Source of the DNA: Pseudomonadota bacterium
Lineage (GTDB): Bacteria > Pseudomonadota > Gammaproteobacteria > Burkholderiales > Eutrophovitaceae
Assembly (NCBI GenBank): GCA_002704665.1
Contig: PAHB01000057.1
Location: forward strand, 1 to 20,397
Direction: 5' to 3'
Length of the DNA: 20,397 nucleotides
Every line of letters starts with the position of its first letter. Positions within the stretch are counted from its first letter, which is position 1. The translations under genes and the position numbers were made by a program. Shown piece after piece: positions 16,081-20,397 of this stretch. Below the pieces are notes generated by a model. It had not been told where the DNA came from. It searched no databases and worked only from the letters and a program-made list of their open reading frames with translations.

Positions 16081-16100
16081 CGCGATAATTTGTTATTTTT

Positions 16101-16604
16101 TTATTGTAGATCTTCCATTACTGCGTCGATCGCGGCTTGGGCACATAGCTCATCTTCGTCCGCACTGGCTCCGCTTACGCCGATTCCGCCTAGTAGGATT
16201 CCATTCTTAGTCTTAATGGGGAGCCCACCGGCAAAAGCTACAATATCCTTAGAGTGGACCAAGCCGGGAACTCTTCCTGGTTTGCCTTCTTTGCCATAAA
16301 CAATATCTGCTATTAATCTGGTAGGAAAGGGAATGCTTGCAGAGGATTTTGCTTTTTGGATAGCTATATCAATACTTCCAAGAAACGAATCGTTTTGCCT
16401 TCTAAATAAAATGAGGTGGGCACCTTTATCGACTATTGCAATATTAATTTTACGGTAGCCTAACTCCGCCTGATTTGCCTCGCAGGCATCTGCCATTTTT
16501 TTTGCTACCGTTAGACTTAAAACGGGTTGTGTATCAAGAGCAAAGGCCGATGAAGCGCTTATTAGCATAAGTGCAAAAGTTACTAATAAATTCATTACTT
16601 TCAT
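16101..16604 (-). CDS. Secreted GlcG/HbpS-family (DUF336) protein
   Basis: A 167-residue protein with an N-terminal signal peptide: MKVMN, a hydrophobic stretch LLVTFALMLISASSAFA, and a likely cleavage after AFA near residue 22. The mature part is one GlcG/HbpS domain: LTVAKKMADACEANQAELG, INIAIVDKGAHLILFRR, SIDIAIQKAKSSASI, GLPIKTKNGILLGGIGVSG and DEDELCAQAAIDAV. HbpS of Streptomyces binds haem outside the cell and signals redox stress; GlcG members near glycolate genes have no settled role. A specific haem ligand cannot be confirmed here. AAGGAGA (16614-16620, minus strand) supports the start. It lies 71 bases downstream of egtB on the same strand, so the two could be co-transcribed. Probable periplasmic location; function unknown. 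Confidence 0.85.
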   Translation of the reverse strand: MKVMNLLVTFALMLISASSAFALDTQPVLSLTVAKKMADACEANQAELGYRKINIAIVDKGAHLILFRRQNDSFLGSIDIAIQKAKSSASIPFPTRLIADIVYGKEGKPGRVPGLVHSKDIVAFAGGLPIKTKNGILLGGIGVSGASADEDELCAQAAIDAVMEDLQ

Positions 16605-16675
16605 GATTTTAAATCTCCTTGGTTTAAAGTTTTATTGTAATTCTACGGTACTGCCTTTTTTTTTGAAACCTGATC

Positions 16676-17965
16676 TTAAAGTCTTCCGGCGTCATTGACT
16701 ACCGGGCGAATACCGCTGATTTGCCAACGATCCTCTGGGTAAAAAAAGTTGCGGTAGGTTGCTCTAATGTGAGACTGTGGCGTAAAACAAGATCCACCCT
16801 TAAGCACCATTTGATTTATCATAAATTTGCCATTGTATTCCCCAAGAGCACCGGCACTCGCTTGGAAGCCCGGATATGGTAGATATGAACTATTGGTCCA
16901 CTCCCATATGTTTCCAAAAAACTCAGACGAGTTTTGCTCAACTAGTGGATGAAATGTTTCGCGTTCTAAAAAGTTTTGACCTATTGGGGCTTTTGTACTT
17001 GCGATCTCCCACTCCGCTTCAGTTGGGAGCCTCAATCCGGCCCATCGGCAATAGGCATCAGCTTCGTAGAAGCTAACGTGGCACACTGGTTCTTTCAGGT
17101 TCAGTTTTTTTATCCCATTTAGCGTAAACTGTTTCCATTCATCTTCAAATAATTCCCAGTAAAGGGGAGCGGTCCAGCAATATCTATTTTTTTTCTCCCA
17201 TCCATCTGATAACCAAAGCAAGGGATTTTCGTATCCCTTATCATCAATAAACTCTATATATTGTTGGTTCGTAATCGCTTTTGAGGAGATTATAAAATCA
17301 TTTAAGAATATCCGGTGGCGAGGCATCTCATTATCAAAACAAAAACCTTCCTGTGCATTAGCACCTATTTTTTGAACTCCTCCTTTTACACTAATGTTAC
17401 CAGTGTTGTACTTGGTAAACGCGTCACAGATTTCCCCTCCATTTTTAGCTTGAAAAACCGGCAGCGTTGGATTCTGCCATAGGAGGTGTTTTATATCAGT
17501 TAGGATAAGTTCTTGGTGTTGTTGTTCATGGTGTAATCCTAGGGTCATCCTTAAAGCAATAATTTCCGAATTTTCCCCGGTGTAATTAGTTAATAGATCT
17601 ATAATTTTTCCGTCAATATGATCGCGGTATTTGAAAACTTCACAAAGGGTCGGTCTTGTTACCAAACCTCTTTTTTTTCTATCGTATAAGTCCCCCATAG
17701 ACGTGTAGTATGAGTTGAAAAGCGTATTAAAGTCTTTTTCGAAAACAACATAGTTCGATAAAAAAGGTTGGAGGATGAATTGCTCATAAAACCAAGTTGT
17801 GTGAGCCAAATGCCATTTGGTTGGGCTAGTGTAAAAAGCGCTTTGCGGCACGGTATCTTCAGGCGATAGTCGGCTTGATATGAGTTTTGTAGATTTCCGC
17901 ACTTCTAGAAAATTATTAATTAATTCGGAAAAGACGCTTTGTCTGTTAAACTGTGGGTTAGCCAT
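16676..17965 (-). CDS. egtB: Ergothioneine biosynthesis sulfoxide synthase
   Basis: Non-haem iron enzyme that uses oxygen to join a thiol donor (cysteine or gamma-glutamylcysteine) to C2 of the histidine ring of hercynine, giving a sulfoxide. The N-terminal DinB-like domain (about residues 10-170) provides the iron histidines: H52 in KWHLAHTTWF, and H146 and H150 in GLHHEQQHQE, matching the three-histidine site of the mycobacterial-type enzyme. The C-terminal formylglycine-generating-enzyme fold (about 190-429) shows RLPTEAEWE, FGNIWEWTNSSY, VLKGGSCF and the terminal SGIRPV. The 429 residues are full length. The gene is divergent from egtD, its pathway partner. Which sulfur donor it uses is not decided by what I can see; egtA and egtC, which serve the gamma-glutamylcysteine route, are not in the window. 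Confidence 0.94.
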   Translation of the reverse strand: MANPQFNRQSVFSELINNFLEVRKSTKLISSRLSPEDTVPQSAFYTSPTKWHLAHTTWFYEQFILQPFLSNYVVFEKDFNTLFNSYYTSMGDLYDRKKRGLVTRPTLCEVFKYRDHIDGKIIDLLTNYTGENSEIIALRMTLGLHHEQQHQELILTDIKHLLWQNPTLPVFQAKNGGEICDAFTKYNTGNISVKGGVQKIGANAQEGFCFDNEMPRHRIFLNDFIISSKAITNQQYIEFIDDKGYENPLLWLSDGWEKKNRYCWTAPLYWELFEDEWKQFTLNGIKKLNLKEPVCHVSFYEADAYCRWAGLRLPTEAEWEIASTKAPIGQNFLERETFHPLVEQNSSEFFGNIWEWTNSSYLPYPGFQASAGALGEYNGKFMINQMVLKGGSCFTPQSHIRATYRNFFYPEDRWQISGIRPVVNDAGRL

Positions 17966-18036
17966 TTGTTTCTGCCGTAAAAAATAAATAAAAACGAAAA
18001 AGTTTAAATACTACATTATCTCGTCAAATTTCTGTA

Positions 18037-18066
18037 TAGACTAAATTATTTTATTCAAAATATACT
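18037..18066 (+). promoter_or_regulatory. Candidate sigma70-type promoter of egtD
   Basis: TAGACT (18037-18042, four of six consensus bases) and TATACT (18061-18066, five of six) are separated by 18 bases and would start transcription about 35 bases before the egtD ATG. Just downstream, AACTT and AAGTT (18076-18087) form a short inverted repeat near the expected start point that could bind a regulator. No experimental support; the 141-base region also has to contain an egtB promoter, which I could not place. Confidence 0.35.
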
Positions 18067-18106
18067 ATCGCTATCAACTTTTAAGTTAACTAGACATCGT
18101 GAAAAT

Positions 18107-19102
18107 ATGCAAGACTCACTAGTAAGCCCGGATAATTTGCAAATAATCCACAAAGGCCTTCAAATAAAATTGCAAGTTGAGGAAATAAAAAAAGGACTTA
18201 ATTGTCATAATAAAACGATATCCCCTAAGTTTTTGTATGATGAAAAAGGAAGCGTATTATTCAATCAAATTTGTAAAACAGAGGCCTACTATCAAACGCG
18301 AACAGAGAAACGTATTTTAGAATCGAGTTCAAAAAAAATAAGTGAAATTTTAGGGCGGGCTGTAAACATCATTGAGCCAGGTGCGGGTAATATGCAGAAA
18401 ATACGAACTATCCTTGATGTTTATCAACCGCTTGGATACCTCGGAATCGATGTGTCACAAAAAGAGATAACTAACGCAGGCTACAATCTTGCTATCGATT
18501 ATCCAAGAATTAATGTGATTGGTGTTGTAGGAGACTTTTACCAGATAGAAAATGAAGATCTGGAGCAATGGTTGCCTAATAGTGTGCCGAGAGCTGCATT
18601 TTTCCCCGGTTCGACGATTGGAAACTTTGAACCGGACAAGGCGGTCTCCTTTTTAAAGAGACTTGGTAAAAGCATAGGACAAAACCAGTTTGCTATAATA
18701 GGTATTGACCTTAAAAAACGCACCGAAATTCTTAACCTCGCATACAATGATCCTGAGGGTTACACTAAAGATTTTAACTTAAATGTTCTGCAAAGACTGA
18801 ACCGTGATTACAATTCAGATTTTGATTTGACAAAATTCAAACACAGAGCTTTTTACAATGAAGAGGCGGGTAGAGTTGAAATGCATTTAGTCAGTATAGC
18901 AAATCAGATGGTGTCGCTAGGTGGGGATATTTTTAAATTTAAAAAAGGAGAGACTATTCATACCGAAAATTCATACAAATACTCGAGAAAGTCTTTTTCG
19001 AGTCTAGTACAGGCAGCTGATTTTGCGATAGAGGCATTTTTTACCGACACAGAAACATATTTCGCAGTCGCAGTAATAAAATTTTCTCCGCAAAAAACCT
19101 GA
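18107..19102 (+). CDS. egtD: L-histidine N-alpha-methyltransferase
   Basis: Uses three S-adenosylmethionine molecules to trimethylate histidine to hercynine, the first step of ergothioneine synthesis. The 331 residues are typical. The N-terminal part has ISPKFLYDEKGSVLFNQIC and EAYYQTRTEKRIL, which contribute to the histidine pocket in the family. The methyltransferase core shows the glycine motif IIEPGAGNMQKIR (about 88-100), LGIDVSQ, AFFPGSTIGNFEP, the diagnostic EgtD segment, and IGIDLKK. The C-terminal part contains NVLQRLNRDY and IHTENSYKYS. It is divergent from egtB over 141 bases and converges on hslU with only 19 bases between stops, where I see no clear terminator. Confidence in the assignment is high because both EgtD-specific motifs and the egtB partner are present. 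Confidence 0.95.
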   Translation: MQDSLVSPDNLQIIHKGLQIKLQVEEIKKGLNCHNKTISPKFLYDEKGSVLFNQICKTEAYYQTRTEKRILESSSKKISEILGRAVNIIEPGAGNMQKIRTILDVYQPLGYLGIDVSQKEITNAGYNLAIDYPRINVIGVVGDFYQIENEDLEQWLPNSVPRAAFFPGSTIGNFEPDKAVSFLKRLGKSIGQNQFAIIGIDLKKRTEILNLAYNDPEGYTKDFNLNVLQRLNRDYNSDFDLTKFKHRAFYNEEAGRVEMHLVSIANQMVSLGGDIFKFKKGETIHTENSYKYSRKSFSSLVQAADFAIEAFFTDTETYFAVAVIKFSPQKT

Positions 19103-19121
19103 TACTTGACAAAGATCGGTA

Positions 19122-20397
19122 TTACAATACGTATCGCGCTAAATCTTCGCTTTCTGACAAATCTTTTAAGCGGTCGTCTACATAATCTGCATTAACGATA
19201 ACTTTTTCACCACTGCGGTTTGCGGCATCAAAGGACAATTCTTCTAATAGTTTTTCCATTACAGTGTATAGTCGTCTGGCTCCAATGTTTTCGGTTTTTT
19301 CATTTACTCTCCAAGCAGTTTCAGCAATTCTGGTAATGCCATCTTCAGTAAACGATAGCGACAAATTTTCGGTCTCCATAAGGGCCTGATATTGACGAGT
19401 TAGACACGCGTCGGTGGAAGTGAGAATAGACTTAAAGTCAACTACAGATAAGCTAGATAGTTCGACTCTGATCGGAAGACGACCTTGCAGTTCTGGAATT
19501 AGATCCGAGGGTTTGGATAGATGAAAAGCGCCACTACCAATGAACAAGACATGATCTGTACGGACTACGCCGTATTTGGTGGTTACTGAGGTTCCTTCAA
19601 CCAAGGGTAATAGATCTCTTTGTACGCCTTGCCGTGATACTTCAGGTCCGGACAATTCTTGTCTGTTGGCTATTTTGTCAATCTCGTCAACAAAAACTAT
19701 CCCGTTTTGTTCTGCACTTTTTAACGCTTGCGTTTTTATGTCATCAGCATTGATAAGTTTTCCAGCTTCTTCATCAGTGATAAGTTTGAGAGCATCTTTA
19801 ATTCTAAGTTTTTTGGTTATTTTGCGCCCGGAAGAACCGAGGTTTTGAAACATTCCTTGAATTTGCGACGTCAATTCCTCCATCCCTGGCGGGGAAAGTA
19901 TTTCCATGTGTGTATTAACTTGCGGCAATTCAAGTTCAACTTCTTTTTCATCAAGCTGTCCTTCTCTTAGCATTTTTCGAAATTTTTGCCGCGTTGTAGA
20001 TTCGTTGTTTTTTACACCCTCAATGTCAGCAGAACCGGTCCTTGCTCCGGGAAGAAGTAAATCTAGTATTTTTTCTTCGGCAGCGTCTTGTGCTCTATGC
20101 TCAACTTTTCGGGTCTCCATCTCTTTCGTATTCTTAAAAGCAACTTCCACTAAGTCTCTTATGATACTTTCAACATCTTTACCAACATAACCCACTTCGG
20201 TAAATTTTGTAGCCTCTACTTTTATAAAGGGAGCATTCGACAATCGAGCCAGCCTTCTGGCAATCTCGGTTTTTCCAACCCCTGTGGGTCCTATCATTAA
20301 AATATTTTTCGGTGTTATCTCTTGAGATAACGGTTCTGGAATTTGTTGCCTTCTCCATCGATTCCTTAATGCTATGGCAACTGCTTTTTTTGCGGCC
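19122..20397 (-). CDS. hslU: HslU, ATPase subunit of the HslUV protease (5' end cut by window)
   Basis: AAA+ unfoldase that feeds proteins into the HslV peptidase, a cytosolic heat-shock protease. The frame runs through the right edge: codons before the internal ATG at 20297 read AVAIALRNRWRR and EITPKNIL, a conserved HslU N-terminus, so the true start lies beyond base 20397 and roughly 25-30 residues are missing. Visible are the Walker A loop GPTGVGKTE, the pore-loop segment KFTEVGYVGKDVE, the intermediate I-domain, Walker B GIVFVDEIDKI, GVQRDLLPLVEG, PELQGRLPIRVEL, sensor II IGARRL, and the C-terminal EDLARYVL tail that docks into HslV. hslV would be expected just outside the window, upstream of hslU. 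The sequence looks betaproteobacterial to me. Confidence 0.96.
   Translation of the reverse strand, partial: AAKKAVAIALRNRWRRQQIPEPLSQEITPKNILMIGPTGVGKTEIARRLARLSNAPFIKVEATKFTEVGYVGKDVESIIRDLVEVAFKNTKEMETRKVEHRAQDAAEEKILDLLLPGARTGSADIEGVKNNESTTRQKFRKMLREGQLDEKEVELELPQVNTHMEILSPPGMEELTSQIQGMFQNLGSSGRKITKKLRIKDALKLITDEEAGKLINADDIKTQALKSAEQNGIVFVDEIDKIANRQELSGPEVSRQGVQRDLLPLVEGTSVTTKYGVVRTDHVLFIGSGAFHLSKPSDLIPELQGRLPIRVELSSLSVVDFKSILTSTDACLTRQYQALMETENLSLSFTEDGITRIAETAWRVNEKTENIGARRLYTVMEKLLEELSFDAANRSGEKVIVNADYVDDRLKDLSESEDLARYVL

Noticed and set aside
15889..16299. Open frame of 136 codons on the plus strand spanning larB and the GlcG/HbpS-like gene
   Set aside because: It overlaps two well-supported genes in other frames and its translation is low-complexity with no recognisable domain.

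Overview
The window is a gene-dense stretch of an AT-rich proteobacterial chromosome with 18 protein genes and no RNA genes, insertion sequences or CRISPR arrays that I can see. The order transketolase, GAPDH, PGK, class II aldolase, purine genes, Sua5-type tsaC is one I associate with Betaproteobacteria (Burkholderiales-like). The NtrX-like C-terminus (ERTHLYRKLK) and the HslU sequence fit that. The low G+C suggests a streamlined or aquatic lineage. The placement is inference, about 0.6 confidence.

Layout. (1) 1-497: the 3' end of a sigma54-type Fis-family regulator, apparently with a damaged AAA+ ATPase. (2) 533-5930: central carbon genes tkt, gap, pgk and fba; pyruvate kinase, often found between pgk and fba in relatives, is missing. 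(3) 5985-8566: de novo purine genes purE, purK (4-base ATGA overlap) and purC. (4) 8632-10120: tsaC (tRNA t6A synthesis) overlapping a small conserved cupin gene. (5) 10123-11850, minus: an IlvD/Edd-family sugar-acid dehydratase resembling L-arabinonate dehydratase. (6) 12065-16060, divergent from it: a LarA-family nickel racemase/epimerase followed by larC, larE and larB, the full gene set for the nickel-pincer nucleotide (NPN) cofactor. (7) 16101-16604, minus: a secreted GlcG/HbpS-family protein. (8) 16676-19102: divergent egtB and egtD, the core of ergothioneine synthesis. (9) 19122 to the end, minus: hslU, truncated by the window edge.

The most notable part is the divergent pair formed by the dehydratase and the lar operon. 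LarB, LarE and LarC together make NPN, and the LarA homologue would use it to invert the C2 hydroxyl of an alpha-hydroxy acid. An adjacent aldonate dehydratase suggests that the substrate is a sugar acid rather than lactate. The 214-base region between them carries two similar short inverted-repeat motifs that could be shared operators. The LarA homologue keeps the cofactor residues with altered spacing, and LarE has the three-cysteine pattern of iron-sulfur-dependent LarE enzymes.

No gene-free stretch exceeds 300 bases. The largest gaps are 11851-12064 and 17966-18106, both divergent promoter regions.
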